Assembly (NCBI GenBank): GCA_036186865.1
Contig: AP025075.1
Coordinates: 18,192,983-18,256,982, forward strand
Direction of reading: 5' to 3'
From: Eustoma russellianum
Lineage: Eukaryota > Streptophyta > Magnoliopsida > Gentianales > Gentianaceae
DNA length: 64,000 nt
Shown: positions 10,229-22,530 of the stretch, piece after piece
How the letters are laid out: each line of letters starts with the position of its first letter
How positions within the stretch are numbered: the first letter of the stretch is position 1
Position numbers and translations under genes: made by a program
Notes under the pieces: generated by a model
What the model was told of the DNA's origin: nothing
What the model saw: the letters and a program-made list of their open reading frames with translations, nothing else
Database searches by the model: none

Positions 10229-12177
10229 TGTTATATCCTGCTTTTTTTAAATAAGGGCAAAAGGGTCAATTGGGCCTAATTAATTAGAAAACCTAATTTG
10301 ATTAGGAAAATTTTCTCTAAACCCTAATCAAATTTCTATTTAAACCACGCTTAGACTTCTCCTCCTCCCCTCACTAAACGTGCGCTGCATAGATACGAGA
10401 AGTAGCGACGCTTCTTGCTTCCAATCAGGGCCGCCTCTTTTAGGGAGAAATACCACCACTCGATCACACTCTTCAACGCGTATCAAATACCAGGTAGGTG
10501 CCCCCTTAACATCCGTTGAAAGTAAAAACGATAATCTTTAATTTCTTTATGAAAATGAGATCGTGGATTAGTATTTGTGATTGTATAGATGATTGGTATT
10601 TGATTATATATGTATTTGATGAGTTGTATATCCGTATGTATGATCGTATATGTACATATATGAAAGATGCTATTTTCGTATGAAGAAATTGGAAAAGATT
10701 GTATTTTTGATGTATATATGAATACCGAAATCGGAAGAAGATGTGGTGGTGGCAGCGGCACGTGGCCGGTGGTGGGCTATGGCCACGTGCTGCCGGATTG
10801 ATGGGGTGGGGCTGAGAGGGGGGGCTGGTCAGGGGGGCGGCTGTGAGGTGGGGGATGAGGGGGTTAGGGGTGCGGATGGGGCTGGGGGTGCAGCTGTAGG
10901 GTGGGGGTGCAGCTGGGGTGAGGGAGTGGGTGGGCTGTCAGTTGAAGGGGGACGTTGGGGGGGAATTGAAAAGGAAAGGACGAAAGTTTGGAAGTGTAGG
11001 GGGAAACGAACTATGTTGAGGACGCAGAAAGGAGGCGCCAGGAAAAATGAAAAAAGAATAAGGAAAAAGGAAAAAGGAAAAAGGAAAAGTAAATAAAGGA
11101 TTCCGTATGTGATTTCTGTGCATTCATGCATCACGATATTGCATTAGGGTATGCGAGACCTAAGTCGCATATCTTTTATGTTAAGGTGTGCGAGACCTAA
11201 GTCGCATATCTGTTATGTTCTGTTAGGGTATGCGAGACCTAAGTCGCATATCTGTTATGTTCCGTTAGGGTTTGCGAGACCTAAGTCGCATATCTGTTAT
11301 GTTCCGTTAGGGTATGCGAGACCTAAGTCGCATATGTGTTCTGTTAAGGTATGTGAGACATAAGTCGCATATCTATTATGTTGTGTTCTGTTAAGATATG
11401 CGAGATCTAAGTCGCATTTCTGTTCCGTTCTGTTCTGTTAGGATATGCGAGACGTAAGTCGCATATCTGATTTGTTCCGCTCTGTTCCGTTCTGTTCTGT
11501 TAGGTCCCGGGATCATGCATTGCACGATAGTATGTATGTTTTCGAGAATGTAGGCTTATCATGCATCACGTATGTGGCATTGCATTTCACGCTCATTTCG
11601 CACGATTATGTGTTTTGACTGTTTTAAGAAGTTATGACCGTTATATGTATTTGTGAAAACGTGGACAGTCTATTTTCGTATCACCGTACTTATATGTATT
11701 TCACTACTGTCCTAGCATGTATGATCTCACTGGGCCGATGCAGGCAGGGTACCTACTGAGTGACGTTTTTGTCGCTCACACCGTTCGTTTTGTTTCATTG
11801 CAGACGATTCAGGGTATGATTACATATGGGTTGGAGAAGATTCAGAATGGGCTTAGTGGGACTCGTAGAGACTGTTGAAGATTGAGGATCAATAATTGAG
11901 GAAGTTTTATTTTATTTATTATTCCCCTTTGAGGACATAGCTTAGGGATTTCTTATTTAGTTACTCGTTTAAGGGATTATGACTTGATTTTGACTATATA
12001 TGATTTTGGGGATTTTACTTTTGATTTAGAGTTTTGAATTGATTTATTTCGCTCCCGCAATCGAATACTCTGTCGTTTTGATAAGTGCATGGATTCATAC
12101 AGACGCCTTGTATATCCCTTAGTGGAATACGGCGGGCGTACCGATTCTGACCCTAAGGTTCGGGACGGGGCGCTACA
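10229..12177 (+). repeat. 3' LTR of gypsy-type element (1949 bp)
   Basis: Same order of segments as the 5' LTR with scattered substitutions, a few percent by eye, and small deletions. The hairpin array here (11150-11468) has eight units. Confidence 0.9.
11150..11468 (+). repeat. Array of eight ~42-bp hairpin repeats in the 3' LTR
   Basis: Same unit as in the 5' LTR. The variant units are shared in order (tttgcgagacc, tatgtgagac, gagatctaag, gagacgtaag), so two central-left units were gained or lost in one LTR after insertion or during transposition. Confidence 0.9.
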
Positions 12178-12182
12178 GTTAC

Positions 12183-14097
12183 CACAAGTCCAAGCATCTT
12201 CGGGCAACTCTCTTCTTCAGGAGCAGTACTCTGTCTCAACTCTCAACTGCTATTTTTCGGTTTTTTCCCCTTTTAATTTCAATATTTTAAGGAGACATTA
12301 CCAAATGCATTAGCTAGTCAATAAAATTAAACCCGTATCTTAACTCTGTCCATTCATATGTTGTTTTACAATCTCCTGAAAGCAAAATAAAATTATATTA
12401 TGTCCCATATTTATTGTATTTTTTCGTCATTAAATGATTAATTTTTAAATTTATTATTTTATTTATTGCTTAGTAAAGTTACTTAATCCTCTTTCCATTT
12501 TAAAAATGTTGTTATAAATAATTACTGCATATAAATAGTTATTTCAAATATCAACTAAACCAGAATTCTTTAAGATTTAAGTGAATAGCTTACCGAAATG
12601 ATTCTCACTTCATTTAAGAGCAATTCTGCAAAATAATAGGTAAAATATTTGGTAATATGATTTTAAAAGAACACCATTTTGGGTGTTCCAGAAACGATTC
12701 GGATAGATCAACTCTGATGGATTTCTACTAACTATTTGTCTAACTAGTGAAAATATTTTGTAAATCGGTCTTTGGTTTATATGAATGAAAGAGCCACATT
12801 GATCCAAAACAAAGATACCAGTAAATTGTGTAGATGTACTTTCTTTTAGCAATACAGTAAATTGTGTTTATGTAAATGTAACTCTTTGTATATTTACTTC
12901 AGATTATATAGCAGTTGAATGGTTTCCCTTTCTTTCAATTTCAGTCTAGAAAAAAACGCATAATTTAAAGGAAAAAAGAAAAATAAGAGAAAGAAAGAAA
13001 AAGGAAATTAATTTTGATCCATAATAATTCCTCCAAGTTGTATACCCTAAATTATATTGATAAAGTTCCATACTCCGGATTATATGAATTACTTTCTCCC
13101 TTTAGCTAGGACTGCATAAAAGAACGATCCAGTGTTTTCAAAACTAAATTTTCCTTTCTTATTCTTTTTCAAACGTAGTGTGGCCTACAGAACCACAGTG
13201 GTGGTTTAAATATATGTTCGGTGTCACTGGTTGTAAATGAAGAATTAGGAATTGTAGTTTTTAAAACCTAAATAATTTCTGTTAAGACGTGAAACTTTTT
13301 TTAAAAAGGAGGCTATTCTTGAAATATCATCCCATATTTATTAAAAAGAGTGTATTGATTTATTAATAAGAAAGGGATATAATGTCAAAGAAGGAGACAG
13401 AAACTCCGTATTAGACATTGGAGCAGAGATCTAAAAGTTAGACTTTTACGGGGAAAAAGTAAGAGTTATAAAGCAACTTAAATTCAAAAGAATGAGCATA
13501 CGAGGAACTCGAGGTCGCAATTAGCCAGTTAAACTACCCCAGAATACTCCAATGTTTTAGATGGACAAATAAAAAGGGAGATGTTGAGAATGAGAAAGCG
13601 TTGTTTTACAACGTTTCCTTTCCTCATAGGTCCCTCTCACTTGTTCCCTAAATAAGGCTCGTCCAAGTAAGGATTTTGAGTAATTTTATAAATGGGTGAT
13701 ACATTTTGTGAGGGCCTAGAGTCTTCCTTTGTTTTTGTTTTGTTTTTTTTCCCCCTTGAGGGCCTAGAGTCAGAATCTCACAAGTCAGAATCTGTTAGAA
13801 CTCTTGGTTAGTGAAGACCCATTACAAAATTAACCCAAAAAAAGAACACCAAATGGTCCCAAAAATAAAGCAGCTCCACTAAAAATATAGCAAACTGTAT
13901 CTATAATGAGCTTATTGATTTCAAAAAAATGCCGGCCTTCTGGCAGCATAAACCTATCACCGGGACTGGTAGTTCCTCACAAATATCATCTATCTTACAG
14001 AAACACCTACTTCCCCAAAATGGACCTTCTTCCATTTCCAGGCGCTAACCCCGAGGCGAACTAGCTTTACTTCCCACTAGCAAATCCTTCAGCTAAG
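12183..14097. other. Intergenic: 5' flank of PPR pseudogene and 3' flank of CPN60B
   Basis: 12183-12260 was next to the PPR frame before the gypsy insertion and may hold its 5' leader. The rest is AT-rich with short chance frames. A minus-strand 80-codon frame at 12610-12852 has no recognised motif. The 3' untranslated region of CPN60B should lie just below 14097; no clear poly(A) signal stands out. Confidence 0.5.
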
Positions 14098-17000
14098 CTA
14101 ATAACCATAGCCTAACAAAGAAAAAACACAGAGATGAGCCTTAGTACTTGGGTATTTGCAATAACTAGAAGTGCAAAGGCAGATAACCAATACCTGAATT
14201 GTCCATTGGGTTTCCGGCAACAACTGGTTCAGGCTCCTTGATTTCCACCACCACGCAATCGGACATCAAGAATGTTTTTGCCACAGATGCAGCATGCTCC
14301 AAACAGCATCTCACCACCTGAGTCATGTGGTATTAGCATTAGCTAACATGAGTCCCCGGAGAAGGTGCAGAGCGACATGCCTCCATGATAATTGCTCTTA
14401 GTTAAAGAATGATGTCATTTATTGAGAAATTATGACGTAAAAGCTGTGGGCTCACTGATGTGGACCATTATGCACCGATGAATGAAATAGTGTGTGTATC
14501 TACACATTCACTCTTTTTCATTCATTGTTACACATATTTCAAAATCTCACTTTCAGGCTATAATTTCAGATGCAATGCTCTTTTCTCTTCCCTTGATGGC
14601 CTCACCTTGGTTGGATCAATTATTCCTGCCGCCATTAGGTCTTCATAGTTTCCAGTTGCAGCGTTATACCCATATTTTGGATTGTCACTTGAGAGCACCT
14701 GAACGCAACAAAAATAGGATCAATCAACAACTTCTATCAGCCATTAAAGAAGCACTTAGGAGTTCCATTTAAGTTATTGCAAACAAGAACTCTAGCCAAG
14801 ACAAAGTAAATACCTTCTCACTGACAACACTTCCATTTACACCTGCATTTTTGGCAATCAACTTCAAAGGGTAACTCAGGGCTCTTTTAACAATATCAGC
14901 TCCAATCTGCAAGTGTAACTACCAGTATTCAGCAACATGAAAAAGCACAATACATTGATTAGACAAGGGAGGACAGGAGATTGTCACAACATCGCGAAAA
15001 GTCTGTCACAATTACAATGGTCATCCTAAAGTTTCAGAACCCCATGAAAATAACATTATGCTGAGGATAGTTCATCAACTCCCCCCCCCCCCCCCCCCCC
15101 AAAAAAAAAAAAAAAAAAAAAAAGACAACATAATAAGCAGAGCGGTTACCTTCTCTTCAGCATTATCTAGTGTCTCCTTAACGGCATCAACCTTGGAAGC
15201 AAGACGTAGAAGGGTACATCCACCTCCAACGACTATTCCTTCCTCTACTGCAGCCTAATAGTCATTCAGAAACTAGTTTCATTGTCCTTTCTGCTAACAG
15301 TACAGATAAACTAACCTCATAAAAGATACAAACTTCAAACTAAAGCATACCTTTGTCGCATTAAGTGCATCTTCCACCCTGAGCTTTTTTTCTTTAAGTT
15401 CAGTCTCAGTTTGAGCACCCACCTTCGAAAATTAAATTAAATTAGTGGAAGAACTGAAATCACAAATTAACTTCAGCATCATTATTTCGCTACATTTTCA
15501 GCCAAATGCAAGAGCAGGTCAAAAACAGCATTAGGACAGGGTTCCCTATCTTCCAAACGTGTGACATAATTAAGTTCCATAACTTAGTCAAATAAGAATA
15601 TTACCTGAATAACAGCAACACCACCTGACAATTTGGCAATTCTTTCGTTCAATTTTTCCTTCTCATAATCTTGTTCTGCATCCTGTTAGCCAACAATTTA
15701 GTATATAAAGATACACATTGTCTAGCTTACGCAGGTAGAGAGTAAGAGGAAACCGACCTCAATCAGGTTTTTAATCTGCACGACACGCTTGGTGATGGCA
15801 TCCTGGGTGCTCCCATCACCAACAATTGTTGTGGTATCCTTGGTTAACACAACCTTTGCAGCATGCCCCAGAACTTCCTTGTCAGCCTTGTCCAATGTTA
15901 GGCCCACCTCTTCCCTAATCACAGTACCTAAACATAGGGCAAGTGCATATTTAATCTACTACCACGTAAGTAAGGAGAAATTGGAAGAACAAGCAAGACT
16001 TTTTAAAATAGAGATAGAGGTAGACCATCTGAGTACCTCCAGTCATAATGGCAACGTCATCAAGATACTGGCTTTTCCGTTCACCAAAGCCAGGGGCTTT
16101 GAGAGCAGCAATTTTTAGGGCCCCTCTGAGCTTGTTCACCACGAGTGTAGCAAGAGCTTCTTGCTCAATATCTTCAGCAACTATTACAACAGGATAGCCA
16201 CTTCTAATAGCATCTTCCAATATACCAACAAGATCCCTTGCATTAGTTATTTTCTTGTCAACCAAGAGAAGCTACAGAAGAAGAAGCACTAATTAGATTT
16301 CACAAAAAAAAAAAATTTGATTTCCACTTATACATATAAATAGTAATCTAAAATGAGAAGGCTACCTTGCAATTCTCATATTCAGCAGTCATCTTCTCAC
16401 TGTCAGTGACAAAGTAAGGAGAAATGTAACCACGGTCAAACTGCATCCCTTCAACAACCCTTAAACTGTTTTCGGCACTTTTTCCCTCCTCAAGTGTCAC
16501 AACGCCCTTTCGACCAACTTTGCTCATAGCTTCAGCTATCATTTGTCCAACTTCATAGTTATTCCCAGCGCTAACTGCAGCAACATCTGCTAGTTCATTA
16601 TCTTCCACCTGCAATTTGGTTCCAAGGACCAATAAGAAAAAGCACGGACAGACAGAGGCAAGGGATTCCTTGAACAGATTAGAGCGCCTTAATATGAAGC
16701 CAACAAGAGCATACAAGTTTTCTAAAAATCAAAGTGACCAACATGTGTGAAGATATCCCACAATTCATATATTCTTATGCCAGTAAAAGGAAACTAATTG
16801 GCAATCTCCTACCTATTATGGATTCATTAATCCCATTCTTGGTTTTACGCAAAAAATATCAATTACCTCTTTAGACATTAACTTGAGTTCAGCGACCAAA
16901 GCTTTTGCTGTTTTCTCAATCCCACGAGTGATCAAGACAGGGTTGGAACCAGCGGCAACCACCTGCAAGGATGACATCATTAGTAAGTTCAAAAGGAATC

Positions 17001-20000
17001 CAAAAGAAGAGGTTGATCCAATATGCAACTTATGAAATGTAGAAAGGCCAGACCAAGAGTTATACAGACCTTCACTCCTTCGGCTATAAGACCTTGGGCA
17101 AGAACAACCGATGTTGTCGTTCCATCCCCAGCCAAGTCATTGGTTTTGGAAGCAGCTTGCCTCACCAATTTAGCTCCGATGTTCTCAACTGGATCCTCCA
17201 TCTCAACCTAAATGAGAAGAACAGTGTTTGATGGTTCACATGGTATAACACGAAAAGAACAACCAGTTATATCTGCTGAATTGTATTAGATAACCAAGTA
17301 AATCTCGTCCCAAGCCAGAAGACCTGCAATTAAACTACTCCATACAAAGGGTTGATAACCACACAACAACAATATCCTTCTAAGAGGCGCAATAGTAAGA
17401 AGTATGTTACAAACATGGCACTGAAATCTTAAAAACCGTAATAAACCAGCTCATACTTCGCAAGCTGAATACTAACTTTAGATTCCAAGGAAAATATCAG
17501 TTTACCTCCCTGGCCACGGTGACCCCATCGTTAACAATTTTGGGGGCTCCATACTTGCTTTCAAGGACCACATTTCTTCCCTTTGGACCTAGGGTAACCC
17601 CAACTAATTCAGCAAGCTTGTCCACTCCACTCTGGCACGAGAAAAAGCAAATCAGGCATCAGGGATTTCTGGCACAAAACTAAGTGAATGAAAAAACTCC
17701 AGAAGAGGTTTACAATCAATGAACAGCTTGCTTTTAAAAATCCTTTTTTTTTTGGGTTCTTATTATCACTTCTGCTGATGCTTACTGTTGGAAAAAGTAC
17801 TTAAAAGTACATTAAATCTTGTGATCCAACCTTGTATAATGTTATGTAACCTTTTGATAGGAGATTGGGTGAAGCTTGGAGTGTTTTTTGAACAATGGAA
17901 GGAAATGGGGGTGTTCCAAACACTTTAAGCGCCTAATGTAGGCGTTCGAAGTGTTCTGGAACACTTCCAGAACACTTGAAGCGCCTCATGTGGCGTTCGA
18001 AGTGTTCGGAGACACTTCCAGAACACTTCGAACGCCTTGTAGGCGTTCAATGTCACATGAAGCGCCTAATGTGATTTTGTACAGTCGTTCAATGTCACAT
18101 GAAGCGCCTAATGTCATTTTGTACAGTCGTTCGAAGTGACATTAGGCGCCTAATGGGTCGTTCGATGTCACATGAAGCTCCTATGTCATTTTGTACAGTC
18201 GTTCGATGTCATTTTGTACAGTCGTTCGAAGTGACATTAGGCGCCTAATGTGACCCGACTGTTCACAAAAGATGCATCTTCTCCTCCAAATGACATCTCC
18301 TTTCAATTAGAATGATAACCAACGATTACCAACCAACTTGGAGGTTAAATTCTCTGCAGAAATGTGTCTTTAAGGTGTTGATTAACCACTTGAAGCCTAT
18401 AAAAAGAAGGCTTTGACATGTTAAAGAGATATATGAAAAAAACCACTTGAAGTTGATGAAACCTTAGAAAATTTCTGCAGGAAATTTATCCTCTCCCCTT
18501 CTTCTCTTCTTTCCTCTAACAACAATCACTTCTAAGGGCAAGTTCAAACTTTCTCTTGGAGAGCAACCAAAAGAAAGTAAGCCGTTATATGCTGGGAAGC
18601 ATTTGTCTGAAGTTCACCTTGCTCAATGGTGAAGGCAAAATTGCTTTAAGTTCAGAGACATCTCGAGTCTCGTCTCGGCTTTATTCTTCTATTTGTCCTT
18701 CTGTCAAGCGTCATAATATTGTTGATTTCTTTATTCCAGCATCGTCGACTATCACATAGTTGCTGGTTGCATATGTTTATTGTCACTAAATTCATTCATA
18801 TTCTTCAAATAAGAGACCCCCGTTGTATGATGTTCTTAGTCATATTATTGAACGTCAAATTCATGTCATAAAGAGATTTCATTTGAATATCTCTTGTTCA
18901 TGTTTGGTACCATATCGAGCCAAATTTTCCAACAGTCTTAAAGCAATTTTCAGTTGATATGGTTCCAAAACAGTTCTTGGATTTCTCAAAGTGTGGGGGT
19001 TGAATCATTGATGAAAATATATTAGAAAATCATTATTTCCATAATGGGATGAATGTAATATTATTTCAATTTCCGTCGGCCTGTGGGGGTATATGGCGTT
19101 CACTTGGCTTTATGCTCGACGTCAACTGAAGAAATTCCATAGAAGGACATGGATAGGCAACTCCTACACTATGATGGAAAATGAAGGGTAACAAGGTGAA
19201 GATAGCGGCATGCACATGGAAACAAGAATTACAAGAATAGAGTTTATTTGGTGTCAGATAACGAAAGTTCAAGGATACAAAGAAACAAGAGAATTACCAA
19301 CATGATTGTTGGTGGCAGATTAAGAGGAGAAGTTTCTTGGAGTATCAACATGATGGATGATAAGGAGATCACAACGGTCTTCTATGAGGTAATATTGTTG
19401 ATAGTTCCTCGGGAAGAATGATAGATTATGTCTATCAAGTTTATTGCAACCAGTAGAGAGGTAGCTTAGTTTCTTTAATGATGCACTATAAATCCAATAC
19501 TTTGGATAGTAGAAAGTGCACTTAAAGTTAACTTTGTCTATAAAAACTGGAGTTGGCAATATGTGTGATATTCTTACACATGTAAGAATGATTTTTGAGT
19601 TACTATCAAACCAGAGTTTTAATGTTTGTTTTGTGCTGTATATATGATTTATGAGTCTTAATAGATTTGCATCTAGTTTATGTGAGACCGTTTCATGTAT
19701 TATGCGTGGTGAGAGACAAGAACATGAGTCTTGCTAATCTGTTGAGAAAATGAAGGAAAATACTAAGACATAAGAAATATGTTTTGTATGATTGTGAAGA
19801 AATAGATGCATGTATTTAATCCCATTTAAATATGATGTTAAATATTTGTATTAATGTGTGTAATTTATTTTGCATTTCAACTTAGAGTTTCATAAAACAA
19901 GAAATATGCCTAGAATTTGAAATGCAAAGCATGCTGCTGGTGTATAATAAAAGCATTCTATAGTAAATAATAAGAAATCTAAGAAGGAAAGATTAGATAG

Positions 20001-21905
20001 ATTGCTTTCATTCTTTATGAATAAAGTTTCTTGTTGAAAATGGGTTGACTGAGACTAGTTGTTTGTGATGAAGATAGACTTAAGAAAATAAAATTTTTTA
20101 GTCTTAGCCATTTGCTCTCTGTGGTAAAACTAGCTAGTGTGCTATGTGAAAACAAAAACCTAGAAATCATGAATGTTGGATTTCTAGTTTTAGTTGTTAG
20201 CTTTTGAAAAACCACACTGCTGAAACTATGGTATAATTGAAAGATCAAAAGTGCTAGTCTCTTATGAATCTTGGTTCATAAGAAGATTGTTGGAGTTTAC
20301 TCCAAAGTGACATAGAGCGTCTAGTCTATGGTCATTGTTGGAAGCCTTTTGAATTAATCTATATCATAGCTAGTTGTCTGATAATTTGTGATCAGTTAAA
20401 GATGAATGTTGTAGTAATTGTTGACGAGGAATAAAAATGTGGTATGTGATTAACATAGATTGAGGTGAATTGTGGGGGTTTTGAAATGTGGGGGTTTAGC
20501 CCTTTAGTGCTTTCATTTAAGAACAAAGTTATTATAACATGTGAATGTTGAGCATGTAAATAACTTTTGTGTTGTTTAAACGCCAAAGTAATGGTCATTG
20601 TGATGTTCTAGTTGTTTGATGATTAATGCTCCAAGTCTATAAGGATGATAGGTTTGCTTGCTGTTTATGACGCACCATGATAATATTTATGAGGCATGGT
20701 AATCAAAAAGGTCACGTGTTTGTAAACTTGTTAAACTTGCTTAATGCTTATATTGTAAGTTGATGATTATAATGAATTGTGAGGATGATAGGCGTTCAAT
20801 GTCACATGAAGCACCTAATGTGATTTTGTACAGTCGTTCAATGTCACATGAAGCGCCTAATGTCATTTTGTACAGTCGTTCGAAGTGACATTAGGCGCCT
20901 AATGGGTCGTTCGATGTCACATGAAGCTCCTATGTCATTTTGTACAGTCGTTCGATGTCATTTTGTACAGTCGTTCGAAGTGACATTAGGCGCCTAATGT
21001 GACCCGACTGTTCACAAAAGATGCATCTTCTCCTCCAAATGACATCTCCTTTCAATTAGAATGATAACCAACGATTACCAACCAACTTGGAGGTTAAATT
21101 CTCTGCAGAAATGTGTCTTTAAGGTGTTGATTAACCACTTGAAGCCTATAAAAAGAAGGCTTTGACATGTTAAAGAGATATATGAAAAAAAACCACTTGA
21201 AGTTGATGAAACCTTAGAAAATTTCTGCAGGAAATTTATCCTCTCCCCTTCTTCTCTTCTTTCCTCTAACAACAATCACTTCTAAGGGCAAGTTCAAACT
21301 TTCTCTTGGAGAGCAACCAAAAGAAAGTAAGCCGTTATATGCTGGGAAGCATTTGTCTGAAGTTCACCTTGCTCAATGGTGAAGGCAAAATTGCTTTAAG
21401 TTCAGAGACATCTCGAGTCTCGTCTCGGCTTTATTCTTCTATTTGTCCTTCTGTCAAGCGTCATAACATTGTTGATTTCTTTATTCCAGCATCGTCGACT
21501 ATCACATAGTTGCTGGTTGCATATGTTTATTGTCACTAAATTCATTCATATTCTTCAAATAAGAGACCCCCGTTGTATGATGTTCTTAGTCATATTATTG
21601 AACGTCAAATTCATGTCATAACGAGATTTCATTTGAATATCTCTTGTTCATGTTTGGTACCATATCGAGCCAAATTTTCCAACACTTACTTGTAACTTTC
21701 TAATGGCTGAACCATCTTTATTGAAGTACAGCTCCTTTGCAGCAGCAATTATCTGCGACGTGCGTTTTTTCCTCATCACAACATTCCTTCTCCTTGAAAA
21801 AGAACTTGATGCTATGGAAGCCAAAGATCCCAACTCATTTGTGAGCTTATTATCAATAACTGCCAAGGATCCAATTGAAGACACCCCAGCAAAAGTTGAT
21901 GCCAT
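14098..21905 (-). CDS. CPN60B: Plastid chaperonin-60 beta (Rubisco-binding protein beta subunit)
   Basis: An ATP-driven group I chaperonin subunit of the stroma; with Cpn60-alpha it forms the complex that folds Rubisco large subunit and other plastid proteins. Coding exons on the minus strand: 21690-21905, 17506-17631, 17070-17207, 16867-16962, 16366-16608, 16037-16271, 15758-15927, 15605-15682, 15351-15422, 15150-15254, 14814-14906, 14606-14698, 14194-14317, 14098-14111. All junctions are GT-AG. They sum to 1803 nt, 600 codons plus TAG, the length I recall for Arabidopsis CPN60B. Residues 1-53 are a Ser/Arg-rich transit peptide; mature protein starts near [11 protein letters not shown]. Landmarks: GPKGRNV (87-93), ATP-site GDGTTT (141-146), cpn60 signature [12 protein letters not shown] (459-470), C terminus NPMDNSGYGY, whose GYGY needs the tiny last exon. 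No stop or frameshift in the exons. Intron 1 holds a 3.9-kb LTR element. Confidence 0.96.
15081..15123. repeat. Homopolymer pair C20-A23 in a CPN60B intron
   Basis: Twenty C followed by twenty-three A in the intron between the exons at 14814-14906 and 15150-15254. It is outside the splice signals. The length may be unreliable in sequencing or assembly. Confidence 0.9.
17786..18934 (+). repeat. 5' LTR of intron-1 element (1149 bp)
   Basis: Complete copy from tgttggaaaaagt to caaattttccaaca. Its first third is packed with inverted repeats (see 17935-18260). Confidence 0.88.
17935..18260. repeat. Palindrome-rich block of the intron-1 LTR
   Basis: Direct and inverted copies of gttcgaagtg, gaacacttccagaacactt, gtcacatgaagcgcctaatgt and cattttgtacagtcgttcga. 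The perfect 18-bp palindrome acattaggcgcctaatgt occurs twice. Part of the block recurs at 20789-21005 in the 3' LTR. Confidence 0.85.
20789..21684 (+). repeat. 3' LTR of intron-1 element, first 254 bp missing
   Basis: Matches 18040-18934 almost base for base. The join at taggcgttcaatg follows unrelated interior sequence, so a deletion removed the end of the interior and the first 254 bp of this LTR. Confidence 0.85.
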
Positions 21906-22530
21906 TTAAATTACTGAAATTACAGAACAATAAAAATGAGGGGGAGCCAGATATCACAACCCAAAAAAAAACTTCCGATAAAGAAAGAAAAACAGAAATG
22001 TATATCGTTTTAATAAAAAGAGTAGCAATCCAAAAATCTGATGCAAATTTATCTCATACTAGCTTATTAAGCATGAATTTAGCATCATAAGCTGTTGGGT
22101 AACTAGATTATTCTAGTCTATTATTTATTCCTTGGCTAAGACAGAAGAATATAAACTAAAACTGAACATCACAAGTCCATTGGTTCACTATTTTCCCATA
22201 TAAAACTCCGACATTACTCAACAAGGCCTTAATCTAGAAAGGTAAAGCAAACATCGAAATAAATATTCTGCAGCCACATAATAAAAAGAACAGTACTAGA
22301 ACAATAAAAATGCGATGAAATTCCAACTCCAATATATCAAAATGAGACCCTCAAACTCCATACGAGCACATATATAATAGTCGAAACATAACAATTACAG
22401 CAAAATATTCAGTTCAACTTACCTGAACTGGAACTTTAGCTTTCAGCCAAGATGAGGCGGGGAAACTGAAGTATGAGAGGAAGCCTGATGGAATGGTCTT
22501 TTGGTGAAGAAGAAGAAGAGGATATGATTA
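21906..22530 (-). promoter_or_regulatory. CPN60B 5' leader with an intron
   Basis: Reading the minus strand, a likely leader exon (about 22530-22423) ends CAG|GTAAGTTG; the matching acceptor is TTTCAG|TAATTTAAATGGCATC, eight bases before the start codon. The leader intron is then 21914-22422 (509 bp). The leader has a pyrimidine-rich stretch (reverse of gaagaagaagaagagg at 22506-22521), common in plant 5' leaders. The transcription start is not visible; 22530 is an estimate. Confidence 0.65.

Larger units (their letters stand above)
4585..12177 (+). mobile_element. Ty3/gypsy-type LTR element, non-coding interior (LARD-like)
   Basis: 5' LTR 4585-6658 and 3' LTR 10229-12177, both TG...CA. The 5-bp target duplication gttac at 4580-4584 and 12178-12182 is perfect. 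A primer site for initiator Met tRNA follows the 5' LTR, and aagggggagaga precedes the 3' LTR. The 3.57-kb interior has only the start of a gag-like frame and no protease, RT, RNase H or integrase, so movement would have needed proteins from another element. The LTR end cgggacggggcgctaca and the sequence ttcgaggacgaaactttttgtaaggggg are of the kind seen in plant gypsy elements; superfamily assignment is inference. Confidence 0.88.
17786..21684 (+). mobile_element. LTR element in CPN60B intron 1, internally deleted
   Basis: 5' LTR 17786-18934 and a 5'-truncated 3' LTR 20789-21684. The outer ends are TGTTGGAAAA and TTTTCCAACA, a perfect 10-bp inverted pair. The target duplication cttac at 17781-17785 and 21685-21689 is perfect. 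The 1.85-kb interior (18935-20788) shows no primer site after the LTR, no polypurine tract and no retroviral-type motif, so superfamily cannot be told. The two LTRs are nearly identical over the shared ~895 bp, pointing to a fairly recent insertion. Confidence 0.88.

Noticed and set aside
12610..12852. Minus-strand 80-codon frame
   Set aside because: No recognised motif, no codon or context support, in AT-rich intergenic DNA.
18556..18759. 67-codon frame, repeated at 21306-21509
   Set aside because: Identical because both are in the LTR pair of the intron-1 element; no motif.
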